DNA of 64,000 nt from Corallium rubrum (Eukaryota > Cnidaria > Anthozoa > Scleralcyonacea > Coralliidae). Position 1 is the first letter of the stretch; the number at the start of each line of letters is the position of its first letter. Made by a program: the position numbers and the translations under genes. The DNA lies in assembly GCA_964035015.1 (NCBI GenBank), contig OZ036002.1, positions 1,062,001 through 1,126,000 of the forward strand. Direction: 5' to 3'. The notes under the pieces are model-generated. The model made no database searches. It worked only from the letters and a program-made list of their open reading frames with translations, and was not told the DNA's origin. Below are positions 36,627 through 49,039 of the stretch, piece by piece.

Positions 36627-37002
36627 CCATGAGTTTCAATCGATTGTTTTGTATAAGATTTCCATTAAGGGGACATATTTTAGAATACATTAAGATTCTT
36701 GGTAATCTAAAGAACTTATTATCTACAATTATACAGTGACGTCTGGTTCAATACTTTGAGTGGTATTTACCAGAGAACATGCCAGAACAATTAATATGCC
36801 AACTGTCATGCACGCACAAAGGAATTTGGACTTCAAACATCTCTAGGATGACTCGCCAAATTAATAACACACAATGGTGTAAAGAAGTAGAGTGATGCGA
36901 AGGCATGCAGTGTTTTCGATAGAGAACAGTAAAAAGGTGGTAAACTACTGAGATTAGTTTTGATAACGAAATACTAACGTTTCATCATAAGAGTAAAATC
37001 AT

Positions 37003-37042
<40 letters not shown>

Positions 37043-37136
37043 GCTGAACCGAATTCACTGTCCCCACAATACATATATATATATATATATCAGCGATGGA
37101 AGTACCAGGCGGAAAACGTAGACGGGTGATAAATAT

Positions 37137-37305
37137 TATTGCCCAGCAGATAACTTTTAAAAACACCATATCGAATAGGAATACATTGAGAAGATTGAAA
37201 TACTTTAATAAATGTAGTGACGAAACGTTAGTTTTTTATTAAAGTATTTCAATCTTCTCAACGTATTCCTATTCGATATGGTGTTTTTAAAAGTTATCTG
37301 CTGGG

Positions 37306-37312
<7 letters not shown>
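37137..37312. repeat. palindrome in array unit 1
   Basis: ATTATTGCCCAGCAGATAAC and its inverse, arms about 78 bp around a roughly 20-bp loop (TGTAGTGACGAAACGTTAG). Confidence 0.85.
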
Positions 37313-37354
<42 letters not shown>

Positions 37355-37663
37355 CCATGAATTTCAATCGATTGTTTTGTATAAGATTTCCATAAAGGGG
37401 ACATATTTTAGAGTACATTAAGATTCTTGGTAATCTAAAGATCTTATTATCTACAATTATACAGTGACGTCTGGTTCAATACTTTGAGTGGTATTTACCA
37501 GAGAACATGCCAGAACAAATAATATGCCAACTGTCATGCACGCACAAAGGAATTTGGACAAACATCTCTAGGATGACTCGCCAAATTAATAACAGAAAAG
37601 GTGGTAAACTACCGAGATTAGTTTTGATAACGAAATACTAACCTTTCATCATAAGAGTAAAAT

Positions 37664-37870
<207 letters not shown>

Positions 37871-37896
37871 GCTGAACCGAATTCACTGTCCCCACA

Positions 37897-37949
<53 letters not shown>

Positions 37950-37984
37950 CGATGGAAGTACCAGGCGGAAAACGTAGACGGGTG

Positions 37985-38161
37985 ATAAATATTATTGCCC
38001 AGCAGATAACTTTTAAAAACACCATATCGAATAGGAATACATTGAGAAGATTGAAATACTTTAATAAATGTAGTGACGAAACGTTAGTTTTTTATTAAAG
38101 TATTTCAATCTTCTCAATGTATTCCTATTCGATATGGTGTTTTTAAAAGTTATCTGCTGGG

Positions 38162-38168
<7 letters not shown>
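37985..38168. repeat. palindrome in array unit 2
   Basis: Same palindrome as at 37,137 with one or two base differences; both are bordered by (AT)n. Confidence 0.85.
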
Positions 38169-38198
<30 letters not shown>

Positions 38199-38200
<2 letters not shown>

Positions 38201-38512
38201 CCATGAATTTCAATCGATTGTTTTGTATAAGATTTCCATAAAGGGGACATATTTTAGAGTACATTAAGATTCTTGGTAATCTAAAGATCTTATTATCTAC
38301 AATTATACAGTGACGTCTGGTTCAATACTTTGAGTGGTATTTACCAGAGAACATGCCAGAACAAATAATATGCCAACTGTCATGCACGCACAAAGGAATT
38401 TGGACAAACATCTCTAGGATGACTCGCCAAATTAATAACAGAAAAGGTGGTAAACTACCGAGATTAGTTTTGATAACGAAATACTAACCTTTCATCATAA
38501 GAGTAAAATCAT

Positions 38513-38551
<39 letters not shown>

Positions 38552-38586
38552 GTCTCTCTCTCTCTGTCTCTGTCTCTCTGTCTCTG

Positions 38587-38620
<34 letters not shown>

Positions 38621-38885
38621 CATATGGTGTAAAGAGGTAGAGTGCAGCGAAGGCATGCAGTGTTTTCGATAGAGAAAAGTAAAAATGTGGTAAACTATCG
38701 AGATTAGTTTTGATAACAAAATACTAATGTTTCATCATAAGAGTAAAATCATGCTATATATAATAAAACACCGGCATGTTTTGAACATTGATTACATTTA
38801 ACAAGGGTTTTGGAGATTTGTGACTTCTGCCACAATAAACTTGCTAGAAGACCGAAATCTGGCGACCCACGTACAGCAAAGAAAG

Positions 38886-38953
<68 letters not shown>

Positions 38954-39643
38954 CAAAGAAATCATCATTTTTGTAGAGATAATGCAACAAGTATATTATA
39001 AGTCTGTAATGTTGGAAGTTTGTTATATACAATTCATTGATGACATGGTGCTTTTTCATTACTGTATGTAGTTGGAAAATTTGCTAAAGAAATACACTAT
39101 GCAGCTGAAAAATGATGTATAGCAATTACTGCTGTCAAAAATGCTTAATTAAATTGATTTCAAAATTATATATTATATATGCAGTATATGTAGCGTGCCT
39201 CAGAAACCAACATGCATATATGCACTCACGCAAACCCCAAACAACACAACACGTATACGTTATGTTTTTTATTTCAATTATACCTTCGTTATACCTCTTC
39301 CTCTGTACTTTACAAAACATTTTATTTTGTATTATCACTACAGGAAGACTATATATCTACAATTGATGTATAAAGGGACGTTTTACTTATGAACATTCTA
39401 TTGGCTATGTATACAAGGCATAGGAAGAGCATACGACAGAGAATTAACCCTACACTAAATTTAAAAGGAACAACATATTTTACTGCTTATTAAACAACAT
39501 CCTAAACTATATGGTACGGCTAAGATAAGTACATATCTCTTTGCTTACGTATATATATATTCTCAAGAGCGTAGGCCTATTGCACCATAACGATACATAT
39601 ATTAACCCTTTCACTGGAATTGTTGAGACAACTTTATCTTAAT

Positions 39644-39681
<38 letters not shown>

Positions 39682-39945
39682 GAGGTTACGTCTCGGAAGC
39701 CATGCACGAAAGCTGGGTTAACTATACGGATCATTAAAAGAATCAGTGCCATATGTTGTGACACAATTATCGGGAATTTAGGAATTTTATGTTCTTAGGA
39801 GAAACTAAAGATTTTCTTTACTGAATATTAAAGAACATTTATGGCAAAACAAGATGTAATTGCTTTTTCCATACCAGAGAACATGATATCCACTAATCCT
39901 CGAGCTACTACCATAGTAGCTTGTGATTAGTGGATGTCATGCATG
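38199..39945 (+). repeat. segmental duplication, copy A
   Basis: Direct copy of about 41,846-43,745. Landmarks in the same order in both are TACCATGA(A/G)TTTCAATCG, GCAGTGTTTTCGATAGAG, TTCTGCCACAATAA, ATTACTGCTGTCAAAAATGC, ACAACACAACACGTATACG and GGCAAAACAAGATGTAATTG. The copies differ by microsatellite length and small indels. A short third relic of the middle part is near 40,240-40,420. Confidence 0.8.
38889..38950. repeat. (TA)n microsatellite
   Basis: About 62 bp of pure TA; absent or much shorter at the matching place in copy B. Confidence 0.95.
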
Positions 39946-41015
39946 TAATGTTAAATCTCTATTTAATTTAGAATTGCAGAAACATCATTCTCTATTTTGA
40001 AACAGTTTAGCTATTAAACCCGATTTATCTTTGTAAATATTTCACCCTGAAGATCTTAACGATTAGGTAATAAAAACCTTAGCATTAAATATTTTATATA
40101 ATTATTGTCTTTATTATGTCTTTACATAAAGCTATATTTGCTGGACTATCATATTCTTATAACAAGCACATTATAATATACTATATTATAGCTGCTTGTA
40201 TACTAAACTATATTTTTCACTCAAAAGAATGATCTAACAAAAATCTCTAGAGGTCCGAAATCTGGCGACTCGCATATAGTAAAGAGTTGTTTCGGTTTAA
40301 GGGTATATCAGCGAAGAAATCACAATAATTGTGTTTGCTCCAACAATATATATGTTGCAAATCTGTCAGTGAAAGTTTGTTATAACATTGTGCTTTTTAG
40401 ATTTGATAAAGTGAGAAACACACCATATATATATATATATATATATATATATTGAAAACATGACATGCACTTGACAGTAACACTAGAACATTTTAAAGAA
40501 ATAAACCTGTGGACACTTTTCTACTTAATTTCGTTGACTTTTGTCGTTAGTCTCCTACATCACTACATCAGCCTAGCTTGTTTATCAACAAACTGATTAG
40601 TGGATGTCATGTTCTCTTGTGTGGAAAAACGCAATTACATCTTGTTTTGCCATAAATGTTCATTAATATTCAGTAACTAAGAAAAGGTTTAGTTTCTCCC
40701 AATAACATGAAATACCATGTGTAACATATATGGTACTGATCCTTTTTATTGTATTTTGTAATAATCTGTCCTTAACCCTTTCGTGCGAGACAGAGTAAAA
40801 AGATAAAGTTGTTCCACAACAATGCGAGTGAAAGGGTTATTGTATAGTTATGGAGCAACACGCTCTTGAGAACATGACATGCACTTGACAGTATAACACT
40901 GGATATACGTAAGCAAAGAGATATGTACCTCCTCTCAGCTTGTCGTACAATAGTTTAGGATGTTGTATATACATAAGCAGTAAAATAAATTGTTCCTTTT
41001 TAGTGTAGGATTCTC
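39440..41015. repeat. long inverted repeat, arms about 430-490 bp
   Basis: About 39,440-39,930 pairs with the inverse of about 40,585-41,015 (shared AAAAGGAACAA, CATATCTCTTTGCTTACGTA, TTAACCCTTTCAC, ATTTATGGCAAAACAAGATG and TCCACTAATC). The spacer is about 650 bp. The arms are diverged and carry indels. Confidence 0.65.
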
Positions 41016-41290
41016 TTTAGTATATTCAACGACATTGAGGTGAATCATTGTTCTAGCATATACCTCATAAATGAAACAACAGGTTGAAAATTCGTATAAT
41101 TTTCGGTGATCTTATTCACGACAGGGCCGCCAGCAACTTGGCGTACTCGATATTTCTCGACAAAAGAGTTTTTACAACTTTGGAATATTTTAATTGCTAT
41201 AGTACATTTTAAAGCAACACACCTGTGGACACTTTTCTACTTAATTTTGTTGACTTTTGTCGTTAGTGGTCTCCTACATCAGTCTTGTTT
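40500..41290 (+). repeat. 70-bp direct repeat pair, about 0.7 kb apart
   Basis: CCTGTGGACACTTTTCTACT onward is seen at about 40,506 and again at about 41,222, both followed by TTGTTTATCAACAAA. Confidence 0.7.
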
Positions 41291-41801
41291 ATCAACAAAA
41301 TCTCTTGCTTCTGTAAACAAAGCAAAACTGCAGGCGGCCATTTTGTTTTACGCGTAGGAGCCAACCACATTGTGTAACCTTTGAGGCATATGCTAAATAT
41401 ATATATTCGATATGATTATCACTAATCTGACGCGATCGTTCAACTCCACATGTATACCTTAGAAATATATCATAATTTACTGTTTTGGTTCTTTCAATGC
41501 GTTGTTTGTATATGCATTCCAAAAAGGGGACTTGTTTTACAATAAATTAAGATTCTTGCCTCTAAAATTGATAATTAAGACAGATCTAAGGAATCCTAAT
41601 TGAGCAAAAACAAGATAATGACGTCCGGTACTATACTGACTTTTGAGAGTTAGATGGAATTTTACACCCTTAAACATGAACACACGCACATTACGAAATT
41701 CGAGCATTTCAAATCAAGGTGATGTATATCATGCGAAATAAAGTATATAAAAAAAAAAAATCGTATATTATGACGACATGCGACTAAATATACTCTCCGC
41801 T

Positions 41802-41834
<33 letters not shown>

Positions 41835-41845
41835 CTTATACATAT

Positions 41846-43745
41846 ATACCATGAGTTTCAATCGGTTGTTTTTGTATAAGATTTTCATAAAGGGGGACAT
41901 ATTTTAGAATACATTAAGATTCTTGGTTCTAAAATTGGCAATCTAAAGATTGTTCGAATATGAGTTCATGCAATTATCTTATACAGTGACGTCTGGTTCA
42001 ATAATTTCCGTACCTGGTAAATGGAGAAGTAATTGATGCTTATTATTATTACATCTTTAAACATGGATATACCCACGCGCAATAAACAATTCGAGCATTT
42101 TAACTCGAGGAATATATTAAATAAAAAGACTGTTTTGACACACAAGAATTACACGCCGTAGTTTAAACTAAAACAGAAGTACAGTGTGTGTTGTATTTGA
42201 CATACAAATTATTTGTGCAATTGTTATCAAAGATATTTATATGAAACTAAACAAGATAGAACAATTTAGAAACAAGCTAGAGACCAGACGACGCCATCAA
42301 CAAATTTCTTGCAACATGCAAGAACATGCCAACTGTCATGCACGCACAAAGGAATTTGTATTTCAAACATCAGACTTGAAGCTCTAGGATGAATCGCCAA
42401 GTCAATAACACACAAGGGTGTAAGAAAGTAGAGTGCAGCGAAGGCATGCAGTGTTTTCGATAGAGCAAAGTAAAAAGGTGGTAAACTACCGAGATTAGTT
42501 TTGATAATGCAATTTACTAACGTTTCATGCAGAGCCTTTCGTCATAAGAGTAAAATCATGCTCTAATAAAACACAGGCATGTTTTGAACGCTAATTACGA
42601 TTACCAAAGGTTTTGAAGATTTATGACTTCTGCCACAATAAGCTTGCTAGAAGTCCGAAATCCGGCGAAATATATATATATATATTTCGCCGGATTTCGG
42701 AACAAATTTGTCGTGAATAAAGTTCTTATGAAGTAAACCAACTTGGTCTTTATTTTACTATTTCGCTCTACTTCGGTATTGAGCACTCTATCTATATGAT
42801 TTCGAACTCGATCATGATTGTCAGAGATATGTGTTTTCTGCACGCAATTAATAATTAGTATATATGTTATAAGTCTGCAATGTTGGAAGCCGTGTGTTAT
42901 ATACAATTAATTGACATTGTGCTTTTTTATTACTGTACGTAGATGGCAATGGCAAGTTTGCTAAAGAAATACAATATGCAATTGAAAAATGATGCATGTA
43001 TAGAAATTACTGCTGTCAAAAATGCTAAATGAAATTGATTTCAACTTATTTATTATATATGCCGTATATGTAGCGTCCATGCACTCACGCAAACCCCAAA
43101 CAACACAACACGTATACGTTATGTTTTTTACTTCAATACCTTCGTTATACCTCTCCCTCTGTACTTTTCCAAACACTTTATTTCATATTATCACTGCATG
43201 CGGGAAGACCATGTATCAACAACTGACGTTTTACTTATGAACATTCTATTGGCTATGGCTATGTATACAAGGCATATAGGAAGAGTATACGACAGAGAAT
43301 TAACCTTACACTAAATTTAAAAGGAACAACATATTTTACTGCTTATTATGTTGTTTAAACATCCTAAACTATATGGTATTGGGCAAAGAGGAAGTACATA
43401 TCTCTTTGCTTATGTATATATATTCTCAAGAGCGTATTGCACAATAACGATACATATATTAACCCTTTCACTCGAATTGTTGAGACAACTTTATCTTAAT
43501 TTTTACTCTCTCTAACGTACGCCAGACGATTTTACTCGTCAAGAGGAGACGTCTCGGAAACCATGCATGCACGAAAGCTGGGTTAACTATACGGATCATT
43601 AAAAGAATCAGTGCCACATGTGACACGGTATCGGGAATGTAGGAATTTTATGTTCTTGGGAGAAACTAAAGATTTTCTTTACTCAATATTAAAGAACATT
43701 TATGGCAAAACAAGATGTAATTGCCTTTTCCATACCAGAGACCAT
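41846..43745 (+). repeat. segmental duplication, copy B
   Basis: Partner of 38,199-39,945. It contains a small perfect palindrome at 42,653-42,699 (GAAATCCGGCGAAATATATA and inverse) where copy A has GAAATCTGGCG. Confidence 0.8.
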
Positions 43746-43776
43746 TGATAGTAGGCTAGTAGCTCGTGATGTAATG

Positions 43777-43933
43777 TGAGTAAAATTTGTTCTCAAGCTT
43801 TATACTCAGAAAAATGTCTGAGTATCCCTGACGGGATTCGAACCCGCGACCTTCTGAAGGTCGCGGGTTCGAATCCCGTCAGGCATACTCAGACATTTTT
43901 CTGAGTATAAAGCTTGAGAACAAATTTTACTCA
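43777..43933. repeat. 157-bp near-perfect palindrome of tRNA-like halves
   Basis: The two arms meet with essentially no loop (centre 43,855, CCTTCTGAAGG) and differ at about one base. Each arm contains GGTCGCGGGTTCGAATCCCG, a pol III B box and T-arm, followed by TCAGGCATACTCAGAC and CTTGAGAACAAATTTTACTC. It resembles a tRNA-derived SINE 3' part duplicated head to head. Confidence 0.9.
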
Positions 43934-44391
43934 TATATATATATTTATATAATGGAATTTCTAGCTCTCATGGTGGAAAACGGCCTGTTATAAGCCATTC
44001 CTCATTTACAATGACACATCTAGAAATACTATCATCTAAAAATGTGTAAACTAGGGATGTTGACCAACATCACCATTAGACTTTGTCCCCGCAAGTGGTA
44101 CCAGTCGATCAATTTTGGGACGCTGACTCATGCACTATATGATGTTCCGTTTATTATTTACATGCTGAGTGCAGAAATTGATATGCATTCGATATAATTA
44201 TCGGCACTTACTTTTTCCACTACACTAACCTTGCCATATATTTTGTTTCTTTTATTGATCTAACACAGCAACGTTTGGTTCTTACATTTTGAGAAGTAAA
44301 TATCATAACACGAATATACAAACGTGTAGTAAAAAATTCAAACTATTTTAGAGAAGTAATGTTTGAGTGATAATTAAAATTGACTGTTTAA

Positions 44392-44654
44392 GCCTGGTTC
44401 ACACTAGCGACATAAGCATAAGCACAAGAACGAAACAAAAGATAAAACAAAAAGGTATTCCTATGGGGTGAAACAAGCAAAAGCACAAGCACATGAAATA
44501 AGCACAAGCACAAGTCACAAGCACAAGAGCCGTACAAAAGAGAAAACAAAGGTTCTTTTGTCTCGTGCTTGTGCTTACGCTTGTTTAACCCCGGTTCACA
44601 CAACTATTTTGTTTATGTTTATGCTTATGCTTATTTCACAAGTGTGAATCAGGC
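44392..44654. mobile_element. TTAA-flanked MITE, 263 bp
   Basis: TTAA stands on both sides (44,388 and 44,655) and the ends GCCTGGTTCACACTAG and AAGTGTGAATCAGGC are inverted repeats. TTAA target duplication is typical of piggyBac and Kolobok elements. The inside is made of AAGCACAAGC and GCATAAGC motifs in both orientations. Confidence 0.8.
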
Positions 44655-44664
44655 TTAAAGACTC

Positions 44665-45115
44665 GAGAGAATGACGCCGCTCAACTTAAGTAAGATTTGA
44701 GAGAAGGATGCCGACCAAAGAGTAAAGCGGTTTCAACTGGTTATATATATATATATATATATATATATAAGAAATAGAAAACATTTTCCGAGTTTCTATA
44801 GAGTTATAGTGTTCAGGAGAACGGCAAATTACATTCGAAAAACAAGCCCGCAGGGCGAGTGTTTCCACACAATTTCGAGTTCATCCAAACTTCCACAAGT
44901 GTTTCTATAACTTTATAGGAACACCGAAAAACTTTTTATATTTCTTTTATAAAACAAGTAACCCGTCATAAATAGATTAAACGTTAAAATTAATCCAAAT
45001 AAAAAGCGCAAGTTCTCATTATTCGCCATGGATGGAGTATAGTGGATGGCGTATAATGATGTTTCTGTACAAATTCTAATTAGAATGATGGCGTATTGGA
45101 TGGCGTAATCTATCC

Positions 45116-45167
<52 letters not shown>

Positions 45168-45455
45168 GACTTCTTTTAACGTTTTTAAACAAACGCTTTT
45201 TGTAAATACTCTTCATCCTGTTTATACCATGCAGCTATTTATGCACTTGAAAGGATGTTGCCGTCAAAATAAAGTCAGTATTGTTATTAATTGATGATCT
45301 CGAGCTCTCCTTAGAGTTTGGAGGACAGCGGGATTCTACTGTCAGTAATTAAAATTCCTATATAATTACGTTGAATAATTATTTACAACGCATTATAACC
45401 TAATATTATATATAAATTGCCTTATATGGTTGTCCTTTGCCGCCATTCGTCTTTA
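44665..45455. other. no gene seen; AT microsatellites
   Basis: It includes (AT)n at 44,743-44,769 and 45,117-45,163 and an imperfect repeat of GTGGATGGCGTA near 45,050-45,110. Confidence 0.5.
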
Positions 45456-45459
45456 TTCT

Positions 45460-45484
45460 ATTGGTGGGAAAAATCTTATAAAAA
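45460..45484 (+). promoter_or_regulatory. inverted CCAAT and TATA boxes
   Basis: ATTGG at 45,460 and TATAAAAA at 45,477 stand in the usual order about 105 bp before the ATG of the 45,586 gene. The spacing suits a short 5' leader. Confidence 0.45.
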
Positions 45485-45585
45485 GAGCGAGAGAACAATC
45501 GTTCATGTTATTCCCGTGCAAAGCTTTGGGTCTAAACTGAGAATACAACAGCTTTATTGTTATAAAGTGTACTGAAAAGACAATA

Positions 45586-46224
45586 ATGGGAGAGTGGAAC
45601 ATCACTATACATAACCTGACTGGTGAAGGTGGACTACCAGCAAGGAGTGTGCAAGTCATGCTTTTCCAATCCGTGCCAGACAAAATGATCGTCGATAGCC
45701 GTTCGACTGCCTGGCACATTGCAGATATCCAATATCCCGGTTCACTGGGACCAATAAAGTTACCAGCCCAGGTTAAGTTTTTTGCACTGGACAAGACAAG
45801 CGGTCTATCCCGTGCAACTGGCCCATTCGACGCGAACTTTGGCCAGATAATCGAAGTGACCCAAAAGAAGAAAGAGAACGCACCAAGTGTCGAGGTGTCC
45901 GGTGAAAAACAACCACAAGGAGAAATCAAGGTGACTAACATGGGTGGTAATGCGCAGGCTCTTGAAATGGCTTTATACAAAAGTGGCAAAAAGATTGTCT
46001 CCTTCAAAGATGTCAACCCAGGCCAGGCCGTTTACCTAGCCGTGAAACCGGTCCTCTATATTGCTGATATAGAAGGCAAACGAATCGTGACAGGCGATGA
46101 TTTTGAAGCTGTCGTTCAGGCGGCACAGTCAACGCCGATTCCTCTCAACGCGGCCCTTCCCGAAGTGGTGATTGGAATAAAACAGAAGCCAACCAGAGAA
46201 TTATTTTTCGAAAAAATTAATTAA
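45586..46224 (+). CDS. intronless gene, 212 aa, two-repeat beta-rich protein of unknown function
   Basis: An ATG (ACAATAATGGG) opens 212 codons with no break, in sequence richer in GC and more evenly used codons than its surroundings. I cannot name the product. It has no signal peptide or membrane segment. Two halves look related: NITIHNLTG...VQVMLFQSVPDK (residues about 5-33) and EIKVTNMGG...LEMALYKSGKK (about 110-133), each followed by strand-like segments, which suggests a duplicated beta-sandwich unit joined by a charged linker (QKKKENAP). A TATA box and inverted CCAAT box lie upstream. With no introns among spliced neighbours it may be a retrocopy or an acquired bacterial or fungal gene; both are inference. 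The 187-codon ORF opposite it is a shadow. Confidence 0.7.
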   Translation: MGEWNITIHNLTGEGGLPARSVQVMLFQSVPDKMIVDSRSTAWHIADIQYPGSLGPIKLPAQVKFFALDKTSGLSRATGPFDANFGQIIEVTQKKKENAPSVEVSGEKQPQGEIKVTNMGGNAQALEMALYKSGKKIVSFKDVNPGQAVYLAVKPVLYIADIEGKRIVTGDDFEAVVQAAQSTPIPLNAALPEVVIGIKQKPTRELFFEKIN

Positions 46225-46614
46225 CGTTAATTTTACCAATTCTCTATATACTCAAGCACTGCCGGCATTAGTTATATGTTTGTAAAATTGCAAGAAAGAT
46301 TTCGTATGCATGTAGACGATATAGTTTGTATGGACAGTTTGTCTTGAAATGTTGTAAGGTATCTATTCATGTTGTTCCTACACATAAATATAAAACTGAT
46401 GGTTACCAATTTCGGTATCGATCTTCTATTCTTGTTACGTTAGCTATTACTTATTAAACATGTCGGTTTTTCGTAAGTTGTTGAGTTTTACTTTCTGTAT
46501 TGATATGGCATTAGCCAAACTTGACTTCATTTACTTGACTTTTTATTTTACTTGCCCACAATTCAAAATAGTGTGATTATATATTGATAAATCGAGTAAT
46601 TGTTGATTTTGGGC

Positions 46615-46810
46615 TAGCTATAGAGATCTATTTTAATTTTATGATTTAGTTTATTTTTAAACTTTTTACAATTAATTTCATTTCTTTCACTTTGATTTCT
46701 TAAGAATTCTTTATCGAGCTTGTTTTTCGTCTGTGTTGATTTTGAGATACATTTTGTCATCCAAGGACTTTTAGCATGATCAATTTTTTGACTTTTCTTA
46801 TTAATGGAAA
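46615..46810 (-). pseudogene. LINE ORF2 linker relic
   Basis: Minus-strand reading gives HAKSPWMTKCISKSTQTKNK and further lysine-rich residues. This matches the SPWLT block between endonuclease and reverse transcriptase in LINEs (compare SPWLTPSIKKL in LINE 1). It is only about 65 codons long with no other domain, so it is an old fragment. Confidence 0.55.
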
Positions 46811-46979
46811 GCTTGTGTCGTAAACGTTTTTGAATTGATTGTAGAATTGATTTTAGGATTCAGTAGGATCATTGCTGAGCATTATATTTTCCCATGACAT
46901 ACTTTTAATTTTATTTAGAAATTATTTAAGATTATAGCCAGCTGTTTATTAGTCTTGTGAAATACAGGGGAAATACAGG

Positions 46980-48340
46980 TGGATTTCATGATATGAGATA
47001 TCACTGAGATATATTTACTTGACTTTACTTAAATCTTTACTTGCTTTACTTTATTTACTTGACCTATACTTAACTCTATACGTACTTCACTTATTACTTA
47101 TACTTGACTTACTTAACTTTGTTTCCTCGATACTACACTATACTTGCTTTAAATTACTTTACTTACTCGACTTGACGTACTTACTGAATAAACTGAATCG
47201 TCTGGCGTTGGCCAAAATTAGTCTTAAGACTCGTCGTCAGGCTTCAACGTGTTAAGCTATAGGCGGCAAATCCAGTTAGAGATCACGGCTAGATTTTTGT
47301 TAGAGCATAGTCCCTAGAATTAATGTGTCTGAAAACGTGGCATACTTCAAAGAAAAACACGGCGACCTATGCCAAACTCGACGTCGCTTCTCATGTGACA
47401 GCGAACAAGACGAGAGCGCGTTCCAAGCAAATATTTATGATAATGAGTTTGATTTTGGAGATAATACGTTGGTGATAGGTTTGGATTTACTAGAGGTGGA
47501 TGTTGCGTTAATTGAAGTTCATATGGAGCATATGGTGACTATTGCCAGCAATGTAAATGTTTTATCAATGTTAATAATACAATAATTGCTGCTCTCGACA
47601 TTTTAATTCTAAAGACTATGGTTTGAGTTAGGTGCCTCAGAACAAGAAAACAAACAAACAAACACATCAAATCTAGAAGCAAAGACAAATACTATACCGG
47701 TCGATTTTTTGCCTACTTGTTTCAAAGTATGAAAAATCTGTTTGTTCGTCGGGTACCTGTACCTGTATATATACATTAGCATAGCATAAGTGCAATTTGT
47801 CTGCGCATGTGTCAGTCTTTAGGTTTGACCTAGACTGTGACACAGTCCCTTATAGGGGCTGGAGGGAAGGGGAAGAGTAGCGGGAGCTACTAGACTTGGC
47901 AGTGCTTTCCCCACACGAGAGGACCCAATACCTAGGAAGGCCCCAACCATATATGGCGGTCCAAACCATTTCCGTCATGAGTGGCTACGATGAATGCTTC
48001 TTATAAATTATCAATCACGTTTTCAAGTTATATTTCATGTAAATATACCTGAGTGATAAGTTTTCTTCTGATATTTTTCGTTTCGGAGTGTTTTGACGTG
48101 TCGGCCAGCTGAAACAACGCAAATTAAATAAGCTTTGGAATGGAAGTGCTTTTATACGAGCGGCTAGTAAAGAACAATATTTTGGTTCTCACTAATGTCT
48201 CGCAAACTTGAACACGCAAAGATTCAGGATTCATGAATTCATGAAAGCAGTCCATCTTGTTTGTCACGGAAACGATCTTGCCGCTTGAAATCGAATAAAA
48301 TTGCGGAACAAGATCCACAATTTCGATATATTCGGACAAT
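46980..48340. other. no firm gene; simple and dispersed repeats
   Basis: 46,990-47,190 is a degenerate TTACTTGACT-type tandem. An 86-codon ORF at 47,325-47,585 (acidic second half) and a 71-codon minus ORF at 48,124-48,339 have ordinary composition but no motif I know. 47,822-47,895 is a dispersed repeat that recurs inverted at about 61,150-61,240 (GACTGTG[A/C]CACAGTCCC, then TTATAGGGGCTGG). Confidence 0.4.
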
Positions 48341-48344
48341 TTCT

Positions 48345-48985
48345 CATTAACAATTCACTGAGAAAACACAAAAGAAATCATGACCGTGAAGGAGCTTGTA
48401 TATCTGATACAAACCACGCATGGTTATACAACCACTAGTCGTTGTATATCAGGTCTATCTCAGCTCTAAAACATTGAAATTGAGTTTTTTCTGAATTAAT
48501 CAGAACAAATATTACTCATATTTACATTAAAGACTCGGAGTAATTTAAGCTATTTACAATATTCGTGTCCGTGTTGTATTGGATAAAACAAGCTATCGCC
48601 TTCGGCTCGAGTTTGTATATCCAATACAACACGGCCACTCATATTGTAAATAGTATATATAATATATGTATAGGATAAAGCCCGAGAACGAGGGATTTAG
48701 TACTGTATAATAAACGAGCAGGAGTGTTTTATCAGATATAAAGACACGAGGTGAAGCCGAGTGTTTTTATATCTGATAAAACACGAACTGCGAGTTTATT
48801 ATACGGCTTCAAAAGCGAACCACTTCGTAAGTTGATTGGCGGAGTTAGTTTGGAAAATAACCTTGTCTAAGCCGAGAAAATCAAAGCTAAAGTTTATGTA
48901 AATCAGGAGAAATATTTATCACATATAAAGATACGACACGGTCATGATTTTCCTTTGTGTTTTCCTCATGAATTATTAATGAGTT
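48345..48985. mobile_element. 640-bp fold-back element with nested palindromes
   Basis: The outer arms GAGAAAACACAAAAGAAATC (48,359 on) and its inverse near 48,940-48,970 pair over about 45 bp. Inside are two strong hairpins, at about 48,563-48,650 (GTGTTGTATTGGATAAAACA type) and 48,717-48,803 (GTGTTTTATCAGATATAAAG and inverse). Confidence 0.65.
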
Positions 48986-49039
48986 TTTGAATGCTATATA
49001 CAACCCTCGCAAGAACAAAGAAAACCGACTCAATAATTA

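Noticed and set aside
45453..46016. 187-codon ORF opposite the 45,586 gene
   Set aside because: Shadow of the coding strand; the plus frame has promoter and start context.
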